6,382 bases of DNA from Collinsella sp. (GTDB taxonomy: Bacteria > Actinomycetota > Coriobacteriia > Coriobacteriales > Coriobacteriaceae). Shown in pieces: positions 1-4,015 of this stretch; position 1 is the first letter of the stretch; every line of letters starts with the position of its first letter. Under the pieces are notes generated by a model. The model worked only from the letters and a program-made list of their open reading frames with translations, had not been told where the DNA came from and did not search any database. The translations under genes and the position numbers were made by a program. The DNA lies in the NCBI GenBank assembly GCA_031295725.1, contig JAUMNV010000053.1, forward strand, positions 1 through 6,382, written 5' to 3'.

Positions 1-22
1 CGAAAGGAGCTCGAGGACGACC

Positions 23-193
23 ATGACCAAGAGCACTAGCAGGAGCCAGGTGAGGCTCATCGCATCGACCAACGCGATATTCGGCGCCGACGAGGCGTGC
101 GCGATGCTGCGCATCAGCCGCGACGCCATGTACCGGCTCGCCCCCTTGCACTTACCGTCAGCGCATGCTATAAGGCTGTTGGTGGCTCATTGA
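23..193 (+). pseudogene. Truncated excisionase-like helix-turn-helix gene (5' stump)
   Basis: An ATG at 23 follows GAGGA at 13-17 (5-base spacing), with AAAGGAG further up at 3-9. The frame runs 56 codons to a TGA at 191. Residues 20-40 read FGADEACAMLRISRDAMYRLA, the pattern of a MerR/excisionase-type HTH (acidic-Glu-Ala, Leu-x-Ile-Ser-Arg, Tyr-Arg-Leu). In that family a Gly-rich wing and a basic segment follow at once. Here homology stops near base 140 and the remaining residues look random. Their codons run into the promoter and first hairpin of the small RNA downstream. I infer a gene broken by a deletion or insertion around 135-145. An intact gene would probably have encoded a small DNA-binding protein of a mobile element, such as a recombination directionality factor or a regulator. 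The HTH assignment is moderate; the exact family is unknown. Confidence 0.5.
146..174 (+). promoter_or_regulatory. Sigma-A type promoter for the small RNA
   Basis: TTGCAC (146-151) and TATAAG (169-174) are separated by exactly 17 bases. The -10 matches the consensus at five of six bases, the -35 at three of six. The predicted start is G181, which is also the first base of an 8-bp hairpin. The promoter lies inside the nonsense tail of the preceding HTH stump, as expected if it arrived with the RNA/DUF3800 cassette. Confidence 0.55.
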
Positions 194-235
194 GCTACCT
201 CCAAGTGCCGGGGGAGTCCCCCGGCTATTTTTTTA
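181..235 (+). ncRNA. Compact two-hairpin RNA upstream of DUF3800 (DUF3800-RNA-like candidate)
   Basis: Hairpin 1 pairs 181-188 (GGTGGCTC) with 192-199 (GAGCTACC) in eight continuous pairs, one of them G-T, around a 3-base loop. A short linker (TCCAAGT) follows. Hairpin 2 pairs 207-214 (GCCGGGGG) with 218-225 (CCCCCGGC), also with a 3-base loop, and ends in TATTTTTTT. TTGG (179-182) and CCAA (201-204) give an alternative extension. The predicted transcript from G181 is about 50-54 bases and starts on a paired base. A DUF3800 reading frame begins only 23 bases after the T tract. Structured RNAs directly upstream of DUF3800 genes are a known association: several DUF3800 RNA motifs were found by comparative genomics, with function unknown. 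Assignment to one of those motifs is inference; I cannot run a covariance model. Confidence 0.6.
207..234 (+). terminator. Intrinsic terminator between the small RNA and DUF3800
   Basis: An 8-bp, entirely G-C stem (207-214 with 218-225), loop AGT, is followed by TA and seven T residues. No other promoter is obvious before the DUF3800 start at 258, so that gene would be transcribed by read-through. The same RNA-terminator-protein order is used by type III toxin-antitoxin systems to set the RNA to protein ratio. Confidence 0.75.
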
Positions 236-257
236 TCCATTCCATTAGGAATCCCCA

Positions 258-495
258 TTGGCCAAGGAGCTCAGCATCTTCGTCGACGAGAGCGGACCGC
301 GGCGACAAGACTCGCTACTACCTGCTCACACTCGTCTTTCACGACCAGGCAGACAGCATCGCCGAGGCGGTCACGGACTATGAGGCCAAGCTTGCCAGGG
401 CCGATCTCCCCAACATTCCGTTTCACTCCGAGCCTCTCATGAACGGACACAAGGACTTACTACATGATTCGTGTGTTATAGTTAGGTGGCTCTAA
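258..495 (+). pseudogene. DUF3800 family protein, frameshifted and truncated
   Basis: The first frame, from TTG 258, reads MAKELSIFVDESG, the canonical DUF3800 start with its conserved Asp-Glu-Ser-Gly. At about 294 homology jumps to the +1 frame, which reads DRGDKTRYYLLTLVFHDQ and continues through a helical stretch to PFHSEPLMNG near 445. Restoring two G residues (GGGGAC instead of GGAC at 294-297) rejoins the frames and recreates the family's ESGD motif. TAGGAA lies about 7 bases before the TTG; an in-frame TAG at 246 makes TTG the only usable start nearby. The family is usually well over 200 residues. Here recognisable sequence ends near 460 after about 70, followed by unrelated codons to TAA 493. 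DUF3800 proteins have a predicted RNase-H-like fold and no settled function. The gene is almost surely dead because of the 3' truncation; the frameshift alone could be a sequencing error. Confidence 0.75.
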
Positions 496-497
496 CT
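474..497 (+). promoter_or_regulatory. Extended -10 promoter with dyad, for the methyltransferase cluster
   Basis: TG-T-TATAGT (474-482) fits an extended -10 (TGnTATAAT, five of six hexamer bases). No good -35 is seen at 454-459, which extended -10 promoters can tolerate. It overlaps a dyad, AGTTAG (480-485) and CTAACT (492-497), that could be an operator or an early hairpin in the transcript. It lies at the junction between the cut-off DUF3800 gene and the methyltransferase block, 18-41 bases before the ATG at 515. Confidence 0.4.
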
Positions 498-514
498 GTT
501 TGGGGGCGACAGCC

Positions 515-1144
515 ATGCACGAACGCGAGGGTTTCTGGGACAAGAACGCCGGTCGGTATGACCGTTTCATGCGAAACGACCGGGCGGCGTATGAGAAGAT
601 GTATGAGCTGATCAGGCCAGTGGTGAAAGCAAAAACCGTGCTGGAGGTTGCCACCGGCACGGGGCTTATCGCAAAGAGCATCGTGAATGCGGCGGCACAC
701 ATCGAGGCTACAGACGCTTCTGCAAAGATGATCCTTGAAGCAAAGCGGGACAATCAATCCGCAAAGCTGCACTTTTCCGTACAAGATATGTTCCGCCTGC
801 CCTATGCACATAAGTCCTTCGAAGTGGTGATCGCGTCCAACGCGCTTCACATAGTGCCGCATCCGGAAAAGGCCCTGCAAGAAATCAGGCGGGTGCTGAA
901 AGACGACGGCGTGCTCATCGCGCCAACCTTCACCCACGCGGGAAACTCGGTTTCCGGCAAGGCAAAAGCCTTTTTCATGAGTATGGCGGGATTCCCCCTC
1001 CACAGCAGATGGACAAGCGAGGAATACCTACGTTTTCTGCGTCAAAACGGCTGGGCGGTGCAGAAAAGCACGGTGCTGAAGGCCTCGTTCCCGTTGACCT
1101 ATACGGAATGCACGAAATCGGAGGGGCCAGATGTCGTTCTTTGA
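515..1144 (+). CDS. Class I SAM-dependent methyltransferase (UbiE-like fold)
   Basis: This is a complete 209-residue, soluble, Rossmann-fold methyltransferase. It has an N-terminal FWDKNAGRYDRFM segment (7-19), motif I VLEVATGTGLIA (42-53) that binds SAM, the acidic motif II ATDAS (65-69), VQDMFRLPY (89-97), and the motif IV/V region VVIASNALH...PEKALQEIRRVLKDDG (104-132). A C-terminal SRWTSEEYLRFLRQNGW segment (164-180) follows. I chose ATG 515 over TTG 500 because homology-like sequence begins there; GGGGG at 502-506 is the only ribosome-binding candidate. The last 14 bases overlap the next methyltransferase, implying translational coupling. Base composition is less GC-rich than in the sugar operon and the sequence has a Firmicutes flavour, so transfer is likely. 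The substrate cannot be told from the sequence. Small-molecule methylation is the usual role of this family. Confidence 0.8.
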   Translation: MHEREGFWDKNAGRYDRFMRNDRAAYEKMYELIRPVVKAKTVLEVATGTGLIAKSIVNAAAHIEATDASAKMILEAKRDNQSAKLHFSVQDMFRLPYAHKSFEVVIASNALHIVPHPEKALQEIRRVLKDDGVLIAPTFTHAGNSVSGKAKAFFMSMAGFPLHSRWTSEEYLRFLRQNGWAVQKSTVLKASFPLTYTECTKSEGPDVVL

Positions 1145-1496
1145 AAACACCCGCAAGCCCGTGGGCCTCGGCGGAAAACTTATGGTTGCCATGATGAATC
1201 TGGGCCACAGCCCTATGGCGCGGTGGGGACTTCAATTTCAACGACTTGCGCCAAACGACAAGGTGCTGGATTGCGGCTGCGGCGGCGGGGCGAACATAAA
1301 ACGGCTGCTGAAAAAATGCCCGCATGGCGTCGTCAAGGGCATCGACTATTCGCCCGTCAGCGTGGAGAAGGCTAGAAAGCTCAACCGAATTGCAATTCAG
1401 GAGGGGCGTTGCGCCGTTCTGCAAGGCAGTGTGGCGGATATGGCGTTTGATGACGTCATGCGGGCGTTTTTGCATCCACCCTGCACATGGCGATAG
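1131..1496 (+). pseudogene. Second class I SAM methyltransferase, 3'-truncated
   Basis: ATG 1131 follows GGAGG at 1120-1124 with 6-base spacing and overlaps the end of the upstream methyltransferase by 14 bases. The frame encodes 121 residues. An N-terminal MSFFENTRKPVGLGGKLM segment precedes motif I VLDCGCGGGAN (45-55), motif II GIDYS (70-74), and VADMAFDD (101-108). At that point intact relatives continue with the central beta strand and the rest of the fold, usually to about 200 residues. Here the frame enters unrelated codons at about 1450 and stops at 1494. It therefore lacks the second half of the Rossmann fold and should be inactive. The break point coincides with the palindrome ATGACGTCAT (1450-1459). 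The downstream DNA codes for a hydrophobic tail in another frame, so a deletion joining two genes is the simplest explanation. Confidence 0.75.
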
Positions 1497-1555
1497 GCAT
1501 GACGGTCATAGCGGCTGTGCTGGCGGCGGCACTTATGACAGTTTTTATTCACTGA
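1454..1555 (+). pseudogene. C-terminal remnant of an unidentified membrane protein
   Basis: After an in-frame stop at 1451, this frame reads about 33 residues. They include MAIGMTVIAAVLAAALM, a convincing transmembrane helix, and end FIH before a TGA at 1553. The TGA overlaps the GAGGAAG ribosome binding site of the next gene. The stop next to an RBS, and the hydrophobicity not shared by the other two frames, suggest this is the authentic 3' end of a gene encoding a multi-pass transporter, perhaps an efflux permease, that once sat between the methyltransferases. It has lost everything upstream by fusion to the second methyltransferase. The family cannot be named from one helix; a chance hydrophobic frame is the alternative. 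Confidence 0.35.
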
Positions 1556-1566
1556 GGAAGAAACCT

Positions 1567-2397
1567 ATGAAATGTAAAATTGAGAAAAACACCGTGCAAG
1601 AGACGCTGATCCTCCCGCTGTATTCCCGAAAGCTGTGTACGGAGTTGTACCCGAACCTTTACAGGGCTGAAACAGCGGTTCGCCTGCTCGACCAGATCGA
1701 CTACGACTTTTCAGAGGCAGAGAAAAACTCCCGCAGCCTGATGCAGCGCTTTGGTGCGCTGGAGGTGGCCATGCGGCAGAGTGACCTTGCTTTCGAGGTG
1801 CGGAATTACCTGAAAGGCCACCCCAATGCGGCGGTGGTCAATCTGGGCTGCGGGCTGGACAACACCGGCAGAACCTGCGACAACGGTAGATGCAAGATCT
1901 ACAATCTGGACTTCCCGGATGTGATTGCCTTGCGGCAGCAGCTACTGCCCGCCGGGGATCGGGAACAAAATATCCCCTGCGACCTGAAAGACACCGCATG
2001 GTTTGGCAAAATCGATGCCTCCGGCGGGGCGGTGTTCTTTGCCTCCGGGGTGTTCTATTACTTTCTGACCCAGCAGGTCCGGGAACTGGTGCGGGGGATG
2101 GCGGACGCTTTCCCCGGTAGTGTGCTGGTCTTTGATGCTGCCAATCGGACGGCGGTAAAGATGATCGCAAAAACATGGCTTAAGACTGCAAAAATCAAGG
2201 ATGTGGGGGCATATTTTGCGGTTTCGGATGCCGCCAAGGAAATCGGCACGTGGGACAGCCGTCTGCAGGTCACAAGTCGCGGCTATATGCTGGGCTACAA
2301 CGATTTGAGAGACCCTTCTGTCAGCGGCTTTTTCCGGTTTCTCGCAAGGGTCGGTGACAACGGGATGAAAATGCAAATCGTGAAAATAAGATTTTGA
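1567..2397 (+). CDS. Leucine carboxyl methyltransferase (PPM1/LCM)-type SAM methyltransferase
   Basis: This is a complete 276-residue protein. ATG 1567 is preceded by GAGGAAG (1554-1560) with 6-base spacing; the longer upstream frame from 1324 is not used. Family hallmarks are motif I VVNLGCGLDNTGR (90-102), the LDFPDVIALRQQLLP block (114-128) that in this family holds the acidic SAM ribose ligand, and IPCDLKDTAW (136-145). GGAVFFASGVFYYF (153-166) forms the central strand. In bacteria, PF04072-type enzymes are mostly O-methyltransferases acting on small carboxylic acids or polyketide-like compounds; the eukaryotic members methylate PP2A. The substrate here is unknown. It is the last intact gene of the low-GC block, and it and the first methyltransferase belong to different subfamilies, so the cluster is not a tandem duplication. 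A terminator follows about 80 bases downstream. Confidence 0.8.
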   Translation: MKCKIEKNTVQETLILPLYSRKLCTELYPNLYRAETAVRLLDQIDYDFSEAEKNSRSLMQRFGALEVAMRQSDLAFEVRNYLKGHPNAAVVNLGCGLDNTGRTCDNGRCKIYNLDFPDVIALRQQLLPAGDREQNIPCDLKDTAWFGKIDASGGAVFFASGVFYYFLTQQVRELVRGMADAFPGSVLVFDAANRTAVKMIAKTWLKTAKIKDVGAYFAVSDAAKEIGTWDSRLQVTSRGYMLGYNDLRDPSVSGFFRFLARVGDNGMKMQIVKIRF

Positions 2398-2406
2398 GAG
2401 GCAAAC

Positions 2407-2475
2407 ATAAAGCGCATTCACTTTGACGTTGAAGAAGACGGCTTTTACGGCGCATATTGGGCGTGCAAGGGCACG
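2407..2475 (+). pseudogene. N-terminal remnant resembling a BAAT-family thioesterase-like gene
   Basis: Immediately after the PPM1-type gene, TGAGAGG forms a ribosome binding site 5 bases from ATA 2407. From there the frame reads IKRIHFDVEEDGFYGAYW and then loses any recognisable pattern near 2460. From memory this resembles the start of bacterial acyl-CoA thioester hydrolase/BAAT C-terminal-domain proteins of Firmicutes (I/V-HF-x-V-x-EDGF-x-G-x-YW). Those run to roughly 250 residues or more, so over nine tenths is missing. The start codon position holds ATA, not ATG, a second lesion. Beyond 2461 the frame runs into the terminator hairpin. The identification rests on only ~18 residues and is tentative. 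Confidence 0.4.
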
Positions 2476-2510
2476 CGAGGGAGGTCGGAAACGGCCTCCC
2501 TCGTTTTTAT
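2476..2510 (+). terminator. Strong intrinsic terminator with GAAA tetraloop
   Basis: A 12-bp stem pairs 2476-2487 with 2492-2503 (one internal T-G pair), closed by a GAAA tetraloop and followed by TTTTTATT. It would end transcription of the methyltransferase cluster. A separate 6-bp hairpin, GCGTGC-AAGG-GCACGC (2461-2476), abuts it and competes for one base. Confidence 0.85.
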
Positions 2511-2511
2511 T

Positions 2512-2574
2512 CATGGACTTTAGTCCGTGCCGCACGGCACGCGCGGCATAGAAAGCCACCCGCTCAGCGGGTGG
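2512..2574. repeat. Hairpin cluster, probable IS200/IS605-type element end
   Basis: Three consecutive small stems occupy 63 bases. The first is 2513-2518 with 2523-2528 (loop TTTA). The second is 2529-2533 (GCCGC) with 2543-2547 (GCGGC), whose interior offers the rival pairing CGTGCC/GGCACG (2526-2531, 2536-2541). The third is CCACCCGC (2556-2563) with GCGGGTGG (2567-2574), loop TCA. IS200/IS605 elements carry subterminal imperfect hairpins that their transposase binds, rather than terminal inverted repeats. A tnpA start lies about 75 bases downstream. I infer that the left end of the element lies near 2505-2512. The exact tip cannot be set without an empty site. Confidence 0.45.
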
Positions 2575-2603
2575 AGGCCAATTTCCGCTACGCGACAAAA
2601 ACC

Positions 2604-2648
2604 TTCCCCCTAGCATGAGGATTGTTCAGGTCATCATGCTAGGGGGAA
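2604..2648 (+). promoter_or_regulatory. 15-bp perfect inverted repeat sequestering the tnpA ribosome binding site
   Basis: TTCCCCCTAGCATGA (2604-2618) is the exact reverse complement of 2634-2648, with a 15-base spacer. The right arm contains AGGGGG (2641-2646), the only ribosome binding sequence before the transposase start. Folding of the transcript would therefore hide it. IS200 is known to repress its transposase by a 5' leader hairpin of this kind and to block incoming transcription with a stem-loop. Confidence 0.65.
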
Positions 2649-2649
2649 T

Positions 2650-2715
2650 GTGATTGCTGTGGCTCAGAAAGCCAACAGCCTCGCGCACACGAAATGGCTA
2701 TGCAAGTACCGCATC
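2650..2715 (+). mobile_element. tnpA: IS200-type transposase (tnpA), first ~22 codons only
   Basis: From GTG 2650 or, more like relatives, GTG 2659, the frame reads MAQKANSLAHTKWLCKYRI. SLAHTKW-x-CKY-x-I is the typical opening of IS200-group Y1 transposases, which are about 140-155 residues long. The His-hydrophobic-His (HUH) motif, the catalytic Tyr and the right end are all absent. IS200 homology stops at ATC 2713-2715, and the next base begins DegV-type coding sequence in a different frame. The remnant cannot transpose. It shows that an IS200 copy once sat here and that a deletion removed most of it together with the front of the DegV gene. RBS spacing is 3 bases to GTG 2650 and 12 to GTG 2659, so the start is uncertain. 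Confidence 0.7.
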
Positions 2716-2936
2716 GCACCGAGGTCAAGCTCGTCGCCGCCATCGCCGAGAAGCACCCCAGGGTGCGCTTTGCCGTGAGCTACACCTCGGCCTACGCCGA
2801 CCTTTACGACCGCATGGAGCAGGCCCTGCGCGAGCGCGTGGCCAACGCGGTGGAGATCGTCCGCTCCGACATCAGCCCCGCGCTTCTTGTCCACACCGGT
2901 CCAAACCTCGTGGGTGTGGCGGTCCAGGGACTCTAG
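2716..2936 (+). pseudogene. DegV family protein, C-terminal fragment
   Basis: About 73 codons end at TAG 2934. They contain VAAIAEKHPRVRFAVSYTSA, an amphipathic helix DRMEQALRERV, and EIVRSDISPALLVHTGPNLVGVAV close to the end. The S-x-I-x-P-x-hydrophobic-x-H-T-G-P-x-hydrophobic-G signature next to the terminus is the second domain of DegV-like fatty-acid-binding proteins, which are about 280 residues long and supply the FakB subunit of fatty acid kinase. The N-terminal fatty-acid-binding lobe is missing, replaced by the IS200 stump. The fragment has the host's high-GC codon use, so it is probably ancestral chromosome rather than imported DNA. An ATG at 2694 opens this frame but lies in IS200-derived sequence, so it is fortuitous. 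Confidence 0.65.
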
Positions 2937-2969
2937 CGGAGGCGGGGCGTTCTGCCCAAAAACAAATGC

Positions 2970-3019
2970 AAAAGACGAGCGCTTCTTGCCGCCCAATTGG
3001 CAAGAAGCGCTCGTCTTTT
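2970..3019. terminator. Bidirectional terminator, 21-bp perfect stem
   Basis: Bases 2970-2990 are the exact reverse complement of 2999-3019, with an 8-base loop (GCCCAATT). Each arm starts or ends in an A4/T4 run, so both strands yield a stem followed by T residues. It lies between the convergent DegV remnant (+) and the kinase-ending sugar operon (-), 33 bases from each stop or nearly so. Confidence 0.85.
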
Positions 3020-3051
3020 CTTAACGCGTTGTATGGCGGAGAGAGCGCAAG

Positions 3052-3936
3052 TTACGCGAGCGCCCTTCTTGCCAGCTCGGCCGCGCCGAGGATTCCTTGG
3101 TCGCCGCCGCAGCCCGGGGCGCAGATGTAGCTCTCTATGTCCTTAAGCTCGGCGGTCTGGATGTAGCCACCCAGATATTCAAGGGTCTTCTTGCGGACGA
3201 TGCCGTAGAGCTGCTCCTGGTGCATCACGCCGCCGCCGAGGACGATGCGGCGAGGCGAGTACATGAGCACGAGGTTCGCGCACATCTGCCCCAGATAATC
3301 CCCCTCGAGCGCCCACACCTCAGCGTTGTCCGCGAGCTCGGCCGCGGGCTTTCCCCAGCGCGCGGCGATGGCGGGGCCGGAGGCGAGGCCCTCGAGACAG
3401 CTCGCGTGGCTCGGGCAGACGCAGCGTCCCTCCTCGGTGGGACGGGTCTTTACCAGCATGTGGCCGGCCTCGGGGTGCAGCATGCCGTGAAGGAGCCTGC
3501 CCGCGCACATGACGCCCGCGCCCACGCCGGTGCCGATGGTCACGTAGACGGCGTCCTCGAGCCCCTTGCAGCAGCCGAAGACCACTTCGCCGAGGCAGGC
3601 AACGTTCACGTCCGTGTCGTAGGTCACCGGAATCCCGAGGGCGTCGGCGAAAGCGGCGCGAAGACCATAGCCTCGCCACGCGAGCTTGGGTGTCTGGAGG
3701 ATGGAGCCGTAGCGCTCATCGTTGGGGTCGACGCAGGTCGGGCCGAAGGCACCGATGCCCAACGCGTCCACATCGCGGGCGGTGAACCACTCGACCATTT
3801 GCGGGACGGTCTCGGCGGGCGTAAGCGTCGGGGTCTCCATACGGTCGAGGACCTCGCCGTCGCCGGACACCACGGCACAGACCATCTTGGTCCCGCCGGC
3901 CTCGAGGGCGCCGAGCCTCATTTGCTTTTCGCTCAT
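3052..3936 (-). CDS. ROK-family sugar kinase, fructokinase type
   Basis: This complete 294-residue cytosolic kinase transfers phosphate from ATP to a hexose; fructose is the likely substrate. Residues 10-17 (ALEAGGTK) form the phosphate-binding segment. GIGAFGPTCV and ILQTPKLAW (60-69, 79-87) match the bacterial ROK fructokinase pattern. TYDTDVNVA (105-113) carries the predicted catalytic base Asp109, and VTIGTGVGAG (132-141) is the second ATP loop. The zinc site is His159 in PEAGH plus Cys174, His177 and Cys180 in CPSHASCLEG. That C-x2-H-x2-C spacing is typical of fructokinases, whereas ROK glucokinases usually have C-x-C-G. ATG 3936 has AAGGAGG 5 bases upstream, so it is preferred over the internal ATG at residue 6. 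It is the last gene of the operon and would trap the free sugar released by the neighbouring GH172 enzyme. Glucose or mannose cannot be excluded. Confidence 0.87.
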   Translation of the reverse strand: MSEKQMRLGALEAGGTKMVCAVVSGDGEVLDRMETPTLTPAETVPQMVEWFTARDVDALGIGAFGPTCVDPNDERYGSILQTPKLAWRGYGLRAAFADALGIPVTYDTDVNVACLGEVVFGCCKGLEDAVYVTIGTGVGAGVMCAGRLLHGMLHPEAGHMLVKTRPTEEGRCVCPSHASCLEGLASGPAIAARWGKPAAELADNAEVWALEGDYLGQMCANLVLMYSPRRIVLGGGVMHQEQLYGIVRKKTLEYLGGYIQTAELKDIESYICAPGCGGDQGILGAAELARRALA

Positions 3937-3954
3937 GCGATCCTCCTTACAAAG

Positions 3955-3988
3955 GGGCGCCCGCAGCCATGGTCAACCGCGGGCGCCC
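3955..3988 (-). other. Intercistronic hairpin between GH172 and kinase genes
   Basis: GGGCGCCCGC (3955-3964) and GCGGGCGCCC (3979-3988) form a perfect 10-bp GC stem with a 14-base loop, in the 79-base gap between the two genes. On the minus strand it is followed only by CTTTG, so it is a poor terminator. A partial terminator or an mRNA-stabilising processing site that tunes kinase expression is plausible. The kinase RBS begins about 7 bases beyond the stem. Confidence 0.5.
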
Positions 3989-4015
3989 ATAACGTTGGCT
4001 TGTTTCGAGGCGACC

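Noticed and set aside
181..492. Eight-base repeat GGTGGCTC at 181-188 and 485-492, possibly a second RNA copy or att-like direct repeat
   Set aside because: Only eight bases match. The second copy lacks the partner arm and terminator, and a chance match in a window this size is not unlikely.
97..495. A 132-codon frame starting at ATG 97
   Set aside because: Its first ~65 codons cross the HTH stump, the promoter, the RNA and the terminator. Only the part from about 295 on has homology, and it belongs to the DUF3800 gene entered by frameshift.
460..1003. Minus-strand frames opposite the first methyltransferase
   Set aside because: No motifs or RBS; the plus strand there encodes a complete methyltransferase.
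1324..1566. Upstream extension of the PPM1-type gene to ATG 1324
   Set aside because: It overlaps the second methyltransferase out of frame and is not methyltransferase-like; ATG 1567 has its own well-spaced RBS.
1838..2616. Minus-strand frames of 112 and 224 codons opposite the PPM1-type gene
   Set aside because: Shadow frames, Pro/Arg/His-rich or crossing the terminator and hairpin cluster, with no recognisable domain.
2654..3130. Plus-strand 158-codon frame and minus-strand 110-codon frame over the DegV remnant
   Set aside because: Both are out of frame with the IS200 and DegV coding sequence, and one runs through the bidirectional terminator.
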